DNA of 64,000 nt from Candidatus Thiovulum imperiosus (GCA_024281175.1 JAMJTW010000028.1:107295-171294), one strand, 5' to 3'. Counted from the first letter of the stretch, positions 27,988 through 37,572 are shown. A program made the numbers and translations. Notes: generated by a model not told the origin, from the sequence alone.

Positions 27988-30900
27988 CTACTCTTCCTCC
28001 GAAAACTTGCTTTTCAACATTTCAACATAGCCTTTCTGCTTTGAGTTTAGAACTTTAAAAGTTAAAAGAATATATTCCAGTTCGCTTTTTGAAATTCCAT
28101 ACATTTTTGCCACCAAAATATCGTTTTCAATCTGAACCATGTCAGCACCCTTTCTGTTCTTTGGAGTTTTGACTTCAAAATCGAATCCCGAATAGAAATT
28201 TAAAAGTTTTTTTGAATTTTCAATTAGAGGTTCAAAATCTGAAAAGTTTTCGGGTTGTGGAGTTGGGAGGCGGGTGAAAAGTGATTTTGTTACATGAATT
28301 TGTACAATTTGTCTAGCTAAGAAATCAAAAACTATCGAATTCCAAATTGAGAGTAAGAAAAGCCTCTTTTCTAAAGAGTTTTCAGAAATTTCTACTTTTC
28401 TGTTTTTCAAAATATACTTTTTTGGAATTTCACTCCAAGTTGTATTACTTGCTCCAACATCTTTTGGAAAGAGTGTAGCAATTACCGTTCTCTCATCTGT
28501 ATCTCTAGCAATTTCCCGATACCCAACTCTCAAAAACTCTCTATCAAAGCGGACAAACTCTTGAAGTTTCAGAACTGTTTTCTTCTTTTCCTCTTTTTTC
28601 ATTCTTTTTGTATCAATATCGTAGAGATATTTTATAACTGCTCGGTCTTTTGTAAATTTGGAAAAGTTCTCTGGAAGTTGTGGAAAAATATCGGAAACAA
28701 GTCGAGAAATCTCTTTCAAAAGAATATGAGCATCGAACTCTTCAGGAATTAGGAAATATTTTCCTTTTGCAAAACTGGAGTTGAATTGATGTATCATCTT
28801 CCCTTCAAAAAGAGGAATTGTTTCGGAGGTTTCGTTTTCGTGGAAAATTTCCTTATCGGCAGTCATGTGAATTTCACTTCTAAAATCGAAGTAGTTTGAG
28901 TCCAAACTTTGAAATCTTCGATAGGCTTTTCTAACAATTTTCAAATCACACTTTGAGCGAATTTCAAAAAGGTTGAGATGATGAGGTGCGATAGTTTTTA
29001 TAGTTTTCAGAGAGTAGGAGATATGCTTTTTTTTATCTCTCAAATCTTTGGGGTCTGTGGCATAAAAGAGAGTTTTTATTTTCTCTGTTTTTCCATTTTC
29101 AAGTTGCATGACGGCAAATTTGTATCTGCTATCCACATCTGGAAATACAGGTCTCCTATTCTCAAAACTAAAAAAGAAGTTGAGTTGGAAGTTTTCCAAA
29201 ATATGCTTTCGGAGAGTGATACTACCGTCATCTTGAAAAAGAGCAGATGGAAGAACATAAGTTAGATTTCCCTCTTTTTTCAAAAGTCCTAAATTCTTCT
29301 CAACGAAAAATCGGAAAAGGTTGCTATCTCCAACACCTCGATTTAGAGGATAGTTCGAAACTAGAAATTCATTACTTTTGTCAAACATCTCTTTTCGGGT
29401 TTCATATTCTCTCCGAACCTCATCACTCTCCAGAAGCTCTTTCGAAATCTTCTTCTTTTGGGAACTGGAAAGAGTTCGATACTCTCTTTTAAATTTTGGA
29501 AAGAAATCCTTTTCATCAAACTTCACTTTCTCCCAAGGTGGATTTCCAATTACAATATCGAAACCTCTATTTTCGTCGAAAACTTCCGCAAACTCCACTT
29601 CGTAATTGAAGAAATTGAACTTTTTCGCATACTCATCTATCTCTTGTGAAATCTCTGAATTTCGGTCTTGTAAAATATCTTCTATTTCAGGGTCATTTCC
29701 AAAATCTAACTTCTCTATCTCTTTTATCTTTTTCGTTGTTACAAAATTCAAGTAGTGATTTAGTTCCTCCATCTTTGCTGATGAGGTTTCAAAAAGCTCT
29801 TTCGATTTTAAAACTTTCTCTTCTGTTGTATCCTCAATTTCTGAAATCGCTTTTGATACACTTTTTAACTCTCGAAATTTCTCTACAAGTTCCGAGTCAA
29901 AAAGAGAATTCTCCTTTTGAAAATAGCTCCGAAATTCGCTTACACTTGTTCCAATTAGAGAATTCCCAACTTTTACATGATGTTCAATTAGGCTCAATGG
30001 AGTTCCAAAAATAAATGAGTCTATCCAGAGTGCCAATTTCGAAATCTCAACTGCAAACGGATTTAAATCAACTCCAAAAATCGCCTTTTTCAATAGAACT
30101 CTTTTCAAAATTTGAGAATCTGAAATTTCCAGAAAATCGATTTTGTAATTTTTGAGATTCTCTAAAATTTCACTTCTCTCTTTTTCCAAAACTTCAGAAA
30201 TCTCTTTAGGCTTTTCAAGACTTTTGACTGCCAAATAGTCAAGTGCCTCAACTAGAAAGTGTCCTGAACCACAAGCGTTATCGATGATGCGAATTTCCAG
30301 TGGCGACTTTCTTTGAAGTTCCCTATCAATTGCACTCTGAACCATAAAACTTGAAACAGTTTCTGGTGTGTAGTAACTTGCACTCTCTTTTCTACTGTTG
30401 TTTGAGTTGGAAAGAAAGAGTTCACCTTTAGGATAGAATTGGGCTTCGGTTAAATTTGAGTTGTGAAAGTCGTAAGAGTCAAGATATCTCTCTTCAGCAT
30501 AATATAAATCCTCTTCAGCAACTCGAAAACGATACTCCAAAAGTCCCTCATAAATTGAACCCAAATTTATTACTGAAAGAGTTTTGAAATCCCGTTTTGA
30601 GATGTCGAAATAGACAAGACTCTTCAAAATTTCGTGCAACTCAGCATCTCCAAAAAGTTCTGGAAAATCCAAAATTTTATCTCTTTTAAAAAGTCCGCCG
30701 TTGAAAAGTGGAATTTTGTGAGGAGGCGAACCAACATCTAAAACTTCAAAGAGCTTTACAAATTTTGAGTAGAGAATATGGAAATCGTCGCCACCAACCT
30801 CATCAGTAAAGATATTTTGGAAAGAGAGTTCTTTATACCCTTGATGTTTCCGAACAATATCCCGATTTCGGTCTTCAAAAAAGAGAACAAATAGAATTCG

Positions 30901-31620
30901 AAAAGTGAAATAGATAGATTTCTCAAAAACCTTTTCTAAATCCTTTTCTTTCCGATATATCGCTTTTCCAATCTTTTCAAAAATGGAACTCTTTCCATTT
31001 GTCCCGTAAATTATACTTTTTAAATCTTCTTCAACTCGAAGTGCAAAGTCGGAACTCTCTCTGGAAATATCTGAAATCTCATCTTTTACAAAATTCTCTT
31101 TTCGAAAGATATACCAGAAATAGCCAAAATCTTCAGGTTTTTCCAAAAGAGAGACTAAATCTATTTCATAAAACCTCTTTTCAAAAGAGACTTTTCGATT
31201 GTCATAGAGTCTCCAGTATCTTCCATTTGTAAGAAATGAAAAGTCAAGTTTTAATTTCTGCATGTAATCGAGAATTTGAAAATGGGGATTTTTTACAAGT
31301 TTTCCATTATCGAGTTTTGTTCCCCACTTTTTGCTTTCACAAAGTAAAATGAGTTCGTTCTCATCTGTAATTGTGTAGTCGGGTCGAATGGAGTCCCCCT
31401 GAACTCTATAAGATTTTTGACTCTCTGCCTCGTATCCTAAAAGCTCTAAAATATGGGAAACAAGTTTCTGCTCTAAATCACTTTCACTCTTCCCCTCAAA
31501 CTCTCTTTCAAAAAGCTCTTTCACTTTTTGAAACTCTGCGGAAATGTTGCCAAATCTCTTTGGCAATTCTGAAACCAGATAGGTTTCATTGAAAATAGTG
31601 TTTTCTATAAACTCTTTCAA
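27988..31620 (-). CDS. type IIG-like restriction-modification protein (Eco57I-type methylase fused to nuclease)
   Basis: About 1210 residues. The N-terminus carries a PD-(D/E)xK-like nuclease pattern (RPDYTI then LLCESKKW). The centre has the Eco57I N6-adenine methylase core: IIDNACGSGHFLVEALDYL (SAM site), NPFAVEISKLALWID, and the catalytic VIGNPPWEKV. The C-terminal third is a target-recognition and dimer region. I prefer the TTG at 31620, because a TATAAT lies just upstream and the preceding open stretch is not protein-like. The frame itself is open to 31728. It is one polypeptide with both activities, so no separate specificity gene is needed. It adjoins phage and IS debris. Confidence 0.88.
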   Translation of the reverse strand: MKEFIENTIFNETYLVSELPKRFGNISAEFQKVKELFEREFEGKSESDLEQKLVSHILELLGYEAESQKSYRVQGDSIRPDYTITDENELILLCESKKWGTKLDNGKLVKNPHFQILDYMQKLKLDFSFLTNGRYWRLYDNRKVSFEKRFYEIDLVSLLEKPEDFGYFWYIFRKENFVKDEISDISRESSDFALRVEEDLKSIIYGTNGKSSIFEKIGKAIYRKEKDLEKVFEKSIYFTFRILFVLFFEDRNRDIVRKHQGYKELSFQNIFTDEVGGDDFHILYSKFVKLFEVLDVGSPPHKIPLFNGGLFKRDKILDFPELFGDAELHEILKSLVYFDISKRDFKTLSVINLGSIYEGLLEYRFRVAEEDLYYAEERYLDSYDFHNSNLTEAQFYPKGELFLSNSNNSRKESASYYTPETVSSFMVQSAIDRELQRKSPLEIRIIDNACGSGHFLVEALDYLAVKSLEKPKEISEVLEKERSEILENLKNYKIDFLEISDSQILKRVLLKKAIFGVDLNPFAVEISKLALWIDSFIFGTPLSLIEHHVKVGNSLIGTSVSEFRSYFQKENSLFDSELVEKFRELKSVSKAISEIEDTTEEKVLKSKELFETSSAKMEELNHYLNFVTTKKIKEIEKLDFGNDPEIEDILQDRNSEISQEIDEYAKKFNFFNYEVEFAEVFDENRGFDIVIGNPPWEKVKFDEKDFFPKFKREYRTLSSSQKKKISKELLESDEVRREYETRKEMFDKSNEFLVSNYPLNRGVGDSNLFRFFVEKNLGLLKKEGNLTYVLPSALFQDDGSITLRKHILENFQLNFFFSFENRRPVFPDVDSRYKFAVMQLENGKTEKIKTLFYATDPKDLRDKKKHISYSLKTIKTIAPHHLNLFEIRSKCDLKIVRKAYRRFQSLDSNYFDFRSEIHMTADKEIFHENETSETIPLFEGKMIHQFNSSFAKGKYFLIPEEFDAHILLKEISRLVSDIFPQLPENFSKFTKDRAVIKYLYDIDTKRMKKEEKKKTVLKLQEFVRFDREFLRVGYREIARDTDERTVIATLFPKDVGASNTTWSEIPKKYILKNRKVEISENSLEKRLFLLSIWNSIVFDFLARQIVQIHVTKSLFTRLPTPQPENFSDFEPLIENSKKLLNFYSGFDFEVKTPKNRKGADMVQIENDILVAKMYGISKSELEYILLTFKVLNSKQKGYVEMLKSKFSEEE

Positions 31621-31641
31621 AACTACTCTTTTTTTATGTGA

Positions 31642-31647
31642 ATTATA
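31642..31647 (-). promoter_or_regulatory. -10-like element for the type IIG gene
   Basis: On the minus strand the hexamer is a perfect TATAAT, about 22 bases before the TTG at 31620. No good -35 box is visible, which is usual in Campylobacterota. It supports the downstream start for the R-M gene. Confidence 0.4.
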
Positions 31648-31700
31648 GTTTAAAACCACCAAGAAGAAGTTATAATAAAAATTATAGATATTGATAACTT

Positions 31701-32195
31701 TCAGGCTTCTAAAACCTCTAGTCTCCATTTTATCTGTTCAAAACTTCCACTTTTCAAGACAATTCCAAAAGGTTTTCCCTTTTCAGTCTGTTTCCAATTT
31801 CCATTAACTTTTTCTTGTAAACCATTTTTCTCTAAAATCAAATTTATCTCATGTGGAGATTTCCCAACAATTTTTCCAAGTTCCGTAGGAATAAAATAGT
31901 GGTTTTTCAAATTTACCCCAAAAGTTTGCAGAGGAGAAAAACCAGTCGAATTTTTCATAAAACCATCAACCTGTAAAAGTTCAGCACCATTTCGAGAATT
32001 TAAAAGTTCAACAATTTTGATTGTTTCATTCAATAAAGAGTAGTAAGTTTCTAACTCTTTTGACAACTCTTCAAAATTATCAAATTTGTGAAAAAAGTTC
32101 TCTTCTTTTTTGTTAGAAACAAGTTGCATAAACTCTTTTTCAACTTGAATAAAATATCTCCGAACCTTTTGACCAATTTCATTATTTTCGACCAT
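31701..32195 (-). pseudogene. phage antirepressor (AntA/AntB-like), C-terminal part
   Basis: The readable part starts at MVENNEIGQKVRRYFIQVEKEF, which is internal sequence in phage antirepressors (normally preceded by xMAKELAMVENN). The KilA-C-like DNA-binding part follows (FIPTELGKIVGKSPHEINLILEKNGLQEKV). The rest of the N-terminal domain lies beyond the transposable element at 32209-32383. The ATG at 32195 might still allow a short product. It is a phage relic beside the R-M gene, whose longest open frame overlaps this end by 28 bp. Confidence 0.8.
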
Positions 32196-32208
32196 AGCTA
32201 ATTCTTTA

Positions 32209-32383
32209 GGGACTGACCAAATAGGGTATTTTTATGCTTGAATAACTTATATGTCATTTCGAACCCTTTCGGGTGAGAAATCTTTTACATCACTTCGAGT
32301 AAAACGATAAGTTTCCAAGATTTCTCAATCGCTACGCTCATATCGAAATGACAAGAGAGGCAGAAGTCTATTTAGTCACTCCC
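32209..32383 (+). mobile_element. 175-bp miniature inverted-repeat element (copy B), in the antirepressor gene
   Basis: Bounded by GGGACTGACCAAATAG and CTATTTAGTCACTCCC, which are 16-bp terminal inverted repeats. The flanks carry the exact 8-bp duplication ATTCTTTA on both sides. The interior is the palindromic unit also seen at 25277, 43916 and 56884. There is no coding capacity. Removing the element and one duplication restores a continuous antirepressor frame reading MAKELAMVENNEIG across the junction. Confidence 0.88.
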
Positions 32384-32516
32384 ATTCTTTAGCCATATTC
32401 AAAGTAATGATATAATCTTTTGACTTAGTATCTCCTCCCCTACTACTTTTTTTGATTTCGCCATTTTGCGAAACCAAAGAGACAACGGTAAAATCTATAT
32501 TTTCTTGAAATCTATC
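32384..32516 (-). pseudogene. phage antirepressor, N-terminal fragment
   Basis: Translated on the minus strand in the frame that continues through the empty site, this segment reads RFQENIDFTVVSLVSQNGE, then SKDYIITLNMAKE. This is the usual AntA/AntB N-terminal region just before AMVENN. It has no start of its own. Homology fades above about 32516, so the extreme N-terminus has been lost. Confidence 0.7.
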
Positions 32517-32658
32517 AACAAATAAAGGCACAAATAAAAGAGACTTTATGAAACTAAAAATTAGAGATAAGAGATTTTTCTTTGAGTCTTACGGGAAATC
32601 CAAATCTCACAAGCTCTTTCAAAAATACGAAAATTCGTATCATAAAATGAGACGATTT

Positions 32659-33191
32659 TATAAAAAGAGTTCATCAGGAAGTTATGGACAAGAATAATAT
32701 TCGTTTTTCAAGAGAGTTATTACGGAAAATTATAAAAAAGAATTCAAATTTAAAAGAGAATAACATACAACGAACCAAGTGAAATGGATGTTCATAATTT
32801 TACAACTGAACTAGAGCTTATTCAACAATTTGTTAAAAATGGGTCATCAGAACTCTTCTACTTTGATGAAAGTGGGTTTTCTTTAGAGACAAATATTCCT
32901 TACGCATGGCAAGAAATAAACACAAGATTGTTGCTTCCAAAAACAAAATCTAAAAATATTAATGTTAGTGGTTTTCTCTCTTCAGATGGGAAAAAATTAT
33001 TTCCGTATATGACAACAGATACTTTAGATAGTGATATGGCTATTGCCATTTTTGACGACTTTGCTTCTAAAATAGAAAAGAAAAGTTTTGTTATTCTTGA
33101 CAATGCTCCTATCCATACTAGCAATGTTTTTAAAGGAAAATTACAAGAATGGCGTAATTTAGGATTGCACTTACTCTATCTTCCTTCCTAT
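32659..33191 (+). mobile_element. IS630-type element fragment (copy 1), both ends missing
   Basis: Positions 32659-32962 match 61998-62301 with no difference that I can see. The 5' part of the element, including the first transposase frame start, is absent. At the other end the transposase stops making sense after LYLPSY, just before the third acidic residue region. It sits between the broken antirepressor gene and a truncated secreted-protein gene. Confidence 0.82.
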
Positions 33192-33218
33192 GAAAATAAG
33201 TGTCGCCAAAAATGGTAG
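32784..33218 (+). pseudogene. IS630-type transposase, catalytic part (truncated)
   Basis: 144 codons opening with MDVHNFTTELELIQQFVKNG. It contains FYFDESGFSLETNIPYAWQ (first catalytic Asp) and SFVILDNAPIHTSNVFKGKL (second Asp), the DDE signature of IS630 transposases. The frame then runs through LYLPSY into unrelated sequence (ENKCRQKW) and stops. The DDE third residue region, normally PELNPIE, is missing, so the product cannot be active. Confidence 0.82.
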
Positions 33219-33365
33219 TGGGAAATTGAATTCAAATCCAACTTCTGAATATCTCTCCTCAATAGCTACTCTTGAGTATAAATTAGTAGTAAAATATAAA
33301 CTCTTTTCCCCAAAGAAAAATAAGTGTTGTCTATATCCTCCCTCAAAGAAAAATAACTGTCGCTT
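33192..33365. repeat. three copies of GAAAAATAAGTGTCGC-like repeat
   Basis: GAAAATAAGTGTCGCC at 33192, CAAAGAAAAATAAGTGTTGTC at 33311 and CAAAGAAAAATAACTGTCGCT at 33344. The last two are spaced by 33 bp with similar flanks (CTTTTCCC and CCTCCCT before each). Several direct repeats ending in TGTCGC resemble the multi-repeat ends of some insertion sequences. No transposase belonging to them is visible. Confidence 0.45.
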
Positions 33366-33367
33366 AA

Positions 33368-33511
33368 TTAAGGACTTCGTAAAACAATTTCATCACTTGT
33401 ATTAATTTCATAACTTTTCTTAAACAGAGTCTCATATCCAATTCCAACTATTGTCTTTTCATCAGCAAAAGAGAGTGAAACAATAGTTAGAAAAGCGACT
33501 AGAAGTTTCAA
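33368..33511 (-). CDS. truncated secreted protein (47 aa) behind metG
   Basis: A TTG start overlaps the metG stop (TTGA). The product opens with a signal peptide (MKLLVAFLTIVSLSFA) followed by DEKTIVGIGYETLFKKSYEI. It ends after 47 codons, right where the repeat-bearing IS debris begins. It looks like the N-terminus of a periplasmic or outer-membrane protein whose body was lost. Confidence 0.5.
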   Translation of the reverse strand: MKLLVAFLTIVSLSFADEKTIVGIGYETLFKKSYEINTSDEIVLRSP

Positions 33512-35394
33512 CTTACTGGAGTTCCAACTTTTTTTCTCTTTTCTGGACGAATTAGAGATAGACCACTCTCATCTTTTCCAGCTAAAACCATTCCCTCGGA
33601 AACTAATCCCATAAGTTTTGCAGGTTTAAGATTTGCAACAACACAAACTTGAGAGTGCGTAAGTTCATCTTCTGAATAGAACTCTCGAATTCCCGCAACT
33701 ATCTGTCGAGGTCTCTCTTCTCCTAAATCGACTTGCAGTTTGTAAAGTTTTTTACTTTTTGGAACAGCTTCAACTTCTAAAACTTCACCAATTTTGATTT
33801 TGGTCTCAAAGAACTTATCGATTGTAATTACTCCATCAAGTTTCAACTCTTTTGGTTTCGGCTTCTCTTCAACTTTTTGCATTTTTGGTTTATCAACTCT
33901 TGGAAAGAGAGCTGGAATTTTCACAATTTTGAAAGAGTTTCGGATTTCAAAGATATTTTTATAAGCGTCTGGAGAGATTTCAAGTTGTAGAGCTTTTGCC
34001 ATTTCAATACTGCTTTTTGGCATAATTGGAGAGATAAGAACCGCTACTCTGGAAAGAAGATTTGAGATGAATATTAGAAGTGAACGAACCTCATCGGGAT
34101 TAGTTTTGATTTTTGCCCAAGGTTCACTCTCTTGAATTGCACGATTTCCAATTGCAAGAATTTCCCAAATATCTTCTAAATATCTGTGAAGTTGCATTTT
34201 GAAAATGTAGTTTTCAAGATTTCCTATCTTAGAGTCCACTTCTTTTAGCTTTTCCTCAAAGTTTCCAAGTTCTCCCTCAAATTCAGAACCAAAATATTTA
34301 TCACTCATTCCAATAAGTCGGTTTAGAAGGTTTCCGAGAGAGTTTCCTAAATCTCCATTTATCCTATTTATAAGAGCCTTTTCCGAAAAGTCTCCATCTT
34401 GACCAAAAGGAACTTCTCGAAGTAAGAAGTATCGGAAACTATCGATACCGTAAGCATCTACAACTTCTCGTGGTTTCACAACATTTCCAATCGATTTACT
34501 CATCTTTTGACCATCTCGAGTCCACCAGCCGTGAGCTGAAATGTGATGAGGTAGTGGTAAATCCAAACTCATTAAAAATGCTGGCCAGTAGATAGCGTGA
34601 AATCTCAAAATATCTTTTCCAACAATATGAAGTTTTGCTGGCCAGAAATCCATTCTTTCTTCAGTTTCTAAAGCTGTTACATAGTTCAGCAGAGCATCTA
34701 ACCAAACATACATAACATGGTCTGGTTCTCCTAAACTATCTGGGAGTTTCACACCCCAATCAAAACTTGTTCTTGAAATAGAGAGGTCTTTTAAACCATT
34801 TTCAACAAATGCGATAACTTCATTTCTCTTTGAAGTTGGTAGTATAAATTCTGGATTTTCTTTGTAAAAATCTAGTAGTGGTTTCTCATATTTTGAGAGT
34901 CTAAAAAAGTAGCTCTCCTCCTCAATCTCTTTAGTCTCTTTTCCACAATCTGGACAAGCTATCTCATCGATAAGTTGGGTATCTGTAAAGAATGACTCAC
35001 AAGAGACACAGTAATTCCCTTTGTAAGAACCTTTATAAATATCTCCATTTTCATACATCTTCTCAAATGCCTTTTTGACACCCTCTTTATGATACTCATC
35101 AGTAGTTCTTATAAAATGGTCATACTCAATCCCAAAATCGTCCCAAAGGTCTTTGAAAGTTTTTGAAATCTCATCAGCATACTCTTTTGGAGTTCTGTTT
35201 CTCTTTTTTGCACTCTCTTCTATTTTTTGACCATGCTCATCTGTTCCAGTTAGCAAAAATGTTTCGTAACCCATAAGTTTTGAAAATCGTGCTACGGCAT
35301 CAGCTATTATTGTTGTATAAGCGTGTCCAATATGTGCTACATCATTCACATAGTAGATAGGAGTTGTAATATATATTTTTTTGCAGGAAGCCAA
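33508..35394 (-). CDS. metG: methionyl-tRNA synthetase
   Basis: Class I synthetase charging tRNA-Met. Seen: the HIGH motif (HIGHAY), a Cys4 zinc knuckle (CVSCESFF ... CPDCGKE), the KMSKS motif (QKMSKSIGNV), and a C-terminal tRNA-binding OB fold (KIGEVLEVEAVPKSKKLYKL). There is no ATG. The TTG at 35394 (MASCKKIYITTPIYYV) has AGAGG eight bases upstream; the frame is open to a further TTG at 35430. The length is near 630 aa, normal for the dimeric form. Confidence 0.96.
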   Translation of the reverse strand: MASCKKIYITTPIYYVNDVAHIGHAYTTIIADAVARFSKLMGYETFLLTGTDEHGQKIEESAKKRNRTPKEYADEISKTFKDLWDDFGIEYDHFIRTTDEYHKEGVKKAFEKMYENGDIYKGSYKGNYCVSCESFFTDTQLIDEIACPDCGKETKEIEEESYFFRLSKYEKPLLDFYKENPEFILPTSKRNEVIAFVENGLKDLSISRTSFDWGVKLPDSLGEPDHVMYVWLDALLNYVTALETEERMDFWPAKLHIVGKDILRFHAIYWPAFLMSLDLPLPHHISAHGWWTRDGQKMSKSIGNVVKPREVVDAYGIDSFRYFLLREVPFGQDGDFSEKALINRINGDLGNSLGNLLNRLIGMSDKYFGSEFEGELGNFEEKLKEVDSKIGNLENYIFKMQLHRYLEDIWEILAIGNRAIQESEPWAKIKTNPDEVRSLLIFISNLLSRVAVLISPIMPKSSIEMAKALQLEISPDAYKNIFEIRNSFKIVKIPALFPRVDKPKMQKVEEKPKPKELKLDGVITIDKFFETKIKIGEVLEVEAVPKSKKLYKLQVDLGEERPRQIVAGIREFYSEDELTHSQVCVVANLKPAKLMGLVSEGMVLAGKDESGLSLIRPEKRKKVGTPVS

Positions 35395-35468
35395 AGTCAA
35401 GTCCTCTATTCTTTTATCAAAGTTTAGCAAAAAAGCTGAAGTACAAATTCACCTCTATTTTTTATCCC

Positions 35469-35497
35469 TTGACATCAAGATTCTTTTTGACTATAAT
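35469..35497 (+). promoter_or_regulatory. perfect sigma-70 promoter for the tRNA pair
   Basis: TTGACA (35469-35474), a 17-bp spacer, then TATAAT (35492-35497), which fully matches the housekeeping consensus. tRNA-Gln begins 19 bases after the -10 box. This is unusual in a phylum where -35 boxes are usually weak. Confidence 0.85.
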
Positions 35498-35515
35498 TCC
35501 GTCACTCAATTCGAT

Positions 35516-35590
35516 TGGGGCATCGCCAAGCGGTAAGGCACATGGTTTTGGTCCATGCATTCCGAGGTTCGAATCCTCGTGCCCCAGCCA
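35516..35590 (+). tRNA. tRNA-Gln (TTG anticodon)
   Basis: 75 nt. TGGGGCA pairs with TGCCCCA in the acceptor, followed by G and an encoded CCA. The anticodon arm is CATGG, loop TTTTGGT, CCATG, giving anticodon TTG. The T arm has GGTTCGAATCC. It stands behind the consensus promoter and 12 bases before the initiator tRNA. Confidence 0.96.
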
Positions 35591-35602
35591 TTTATTATTA
35601 AT

Positions 35603-35679
35603 CGCGAGATAGAGCAGCTCGGTAGCTCGACGGGCTCATAACCCGTAGGTCGCAGGTTCAAATCCTGCTCTCGCAACCA
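35603..35679 (+). tRNA. initiator tRNA-fMet (CAT anticodon)
   Basis: 77 nt. The first base C faces A72 (unpaired), and the anticodon stem has three consecutive G-C pairs (GGG CTCATAA CCC); both are hallmarks of initiator tRNA. CCA is encoded. It shares a transcript with tRNA-Gln and sits 67 bp before rpoD. Confidence 0.95.
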
Positions 35680-35745
35680 AACTTCAAAAAGTCTGTTTGG
35701 CAGACGATTTTCCAATATCAATACAATTTACAAATAGGTTATTAA

Positions 35746-37572
35746 ATGACTGTAAAAGAGTTTTCAGAAGCTGTTCAGCAAATAATAGATAATTCAAATA
35801 AGAACGAGTGTCTAACTTTTGACAAAGTAACTGCAATTTTAGATAGACAACCAACCCAATCACAAGCAAAATCACTAATTAAGATTTTAGATACAAATGG
35901 TGTATGTATTTTCACACTGTATCAATTTACAAAAAAACAGAATGAGTCTGAAGAGAAGCAGAGACAGATAAGTAGACAAAAAGCGTATTTAGAGGCTCTT
36001 GAAGAGAATTTCAATATTATGAAAGAGAGAGAACTTCTTGAGTGGAGTAGAAGTGATAGTCCTGTTCGAATGTATCTTCGAGAGATGGGACAGATAGAGC
36101 TTCTCTCAAAAGATGATGAGATAAAGTTGGCAAAACAGATAGAAGCTGGTGAAGATATCATCTTAGATGCAATCTCCTCTGTTCCCTACCTCATCGACTT
36201 TATATTAGATTACAAAGAGCCTCTTATAAATAGAGAACGAAGAGTGAAAGAGCTTTTCAGAAGTTTTGATGATGATGGTGAAAGTGGTGATGAAGATGAT
36301 GGTAAAAAAAAGAGTACAAAAGCAAATGCAAGAGTAAAAGCAGTTGTTGATAGCTTTAAAGCTCTTGAGAAAGCGAAAAAAGATTGGTTAAAAGCTACTG
36401 AAAAAGAAGAGCCTGAAGATATAGAGAGTGCTGAATATATCTATTACCATTTAGATTTAGCTTATAAAAAGAGACTTCTTAAAGAGAAACTTTTAGATTT
36501 AGGACCAACAAGCAAACTTATTAATGAAATTGTGAAATCGATGGAGAATTCGATTAAAAATGATGAGGGATTTGAGAAAGAGTTGAAGAGATTAGAGTAT
36601 AGACTTTCACTTTTTAATGATGTTTTAAAAGAGAACCATCGTCAAATTCTAAAAGAGATAATTAATCTCTCAAAAGATGAGATTGCGGGTAGAGTTCATG
36701 AAGCTACAATGGTTTCAACCTATATGGAAATTAAAAAGCTCTTTACAACAAAAGAGGCTTCAAAGCAGAGTTTCAACTTGAATTCTGAAGAGTTAGCTCT
36801 AATTTTAGAACAGATTAAAAGAGGAAAAAATATCTCTGATAGTGCCAAGGCTCACATGGCAATTAGTAATTTACGACTTGTTGTCTCAATTGCAAAGAGA
36901 TACACAAATCGAGGATTACCTTTCCTAGACCTTATTCAAGAGGGAAATATCGGTCTTATGAAAGCAGTTGATAAATTTGAGTATAAAAAAGGGTATAAGT
37001 TCTCAACTTATGCAACTTGGTGGATACGACAAGCTATTTCTCGTGCTATTGCCGACCAAGCTCGAACAATCAGAATTCCAATTCACATGATTGAGACAAT
37101 AAATAAAATTCATAAAATCAAAAGAAACTACTCTCAAGAGTATGGAAAAGAGCCAACAAACAAATATATCGCTGAAGAGATTGGTCTTACAGAAGATAAA
37201 GTTAAGAATATCATTAAAATTACAAATGAACCAGTTAGTCTTGATGCCCCAATCGGTGCTGAAGATGATGGTAAAATTAGCGATACTATCGAAGATAAAG
37301 AGACAATTTCCCAAATTGATACTATTTTGAAAGATGATTTACGGTCTCAAATTGAACTTGTTGTAAATAAACTCAATAGTCGAGAACAAGCTGTAATCAA
37401 TATGCGATTTGGTCTTATGGACGATGAAAGTGAAAGAACTCTTGAAGAGATTGGAAAAGCTCTTGGAATTACAAGAGAGAGAGTCAGACAGATAGAGTCC
37501 ACAGCAATTAAGAAATTGAAACACCCAAAAATTGGTAAAGAGTTACGAGAGTATCTTGAGGGAATAAGTTAG
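35746..37572 (+). CDS. rpoD: primary sigma factor RpoD
   Basis: 608 residues. Region 1.2 is [21 protein letters not shown] (about 105-125). Regions 2.1-2.4 begin near residue 369 ([15 protein letters not shown] ... [16 protein letters not shown] ... [17 protein letters not shown]). Region 4.2 is [21 protein letters not shown] (about 564-584). A long acidic-basic insert lies between regions 1.2 and 2. It directs RNA polymerase to housekeeping promoters such as the one upstream of the adjacent tRNAs. Confidence 0.97.
   Translation: MTVKEFSEAVQQIIDNSNKNECLTFDKVTAILDRQPTQSQAKSLIKILDTNGVCIFTLYQFTKKQNESEEKQRQISRQKAYLEALEENFNIMKERELLEWSRSDSPVRMYLREMGQIELLSKDDEIKLAKQIEAGEDIILDAISSVPYLIDFILDYKEPLINRERRVKELFRSFDDDGESGDEDDGKKKSTKANARVKAVVDSFKALEKAKKDWLKATEKEEPEDIESAEYIYYHLDLAYKKRLLKEKLLDLGPTSKLINEIVKSMENSIKNDEGFEKELKRLEYRLSLFNDVLKENHRQILKEIINLSKDEIAGRVHEATMVSTYMEIKKLFTTKEASKQSFNLNSEELALILEQIKRGKNISDSAKAHMAISNLRLVVSIAKRYTNRGLPFLDLIQEGNIGLMKAVDKFEYKKGYKFSTYATWWIRQAISRAIADQARTIRIPIHMIETINKIHKIKRNYSQEYGKEPTNKYIAEEIGLTEDKVKNIIKITNEPVSLDAPIGAEDDGKISDTIEDKETISQIDTILKDDLRSQIELVVNKLNSREQAVINMRFGLMDDESERTLEEIGKALGITRERVRQIESTAIKKLKHPKIGKELREYLEGIS

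Noticed and set aside
27988..31620. BREX system PglX
   Set aside because: The protein has an N-terminal nuclease-like motif, and no brx or pgl partner genes are nearby; a stand-alone type IIG enzyme is simpler.
32548..32697. 49-codon plus-strand frame running into IS copy 1
   Set aside because: It crosses the IS junction in the wrong frame for the transposase and ends quickly, and it partly overlaps DNA next to the antirepressor fragment. No strong ribosome site, no known family.
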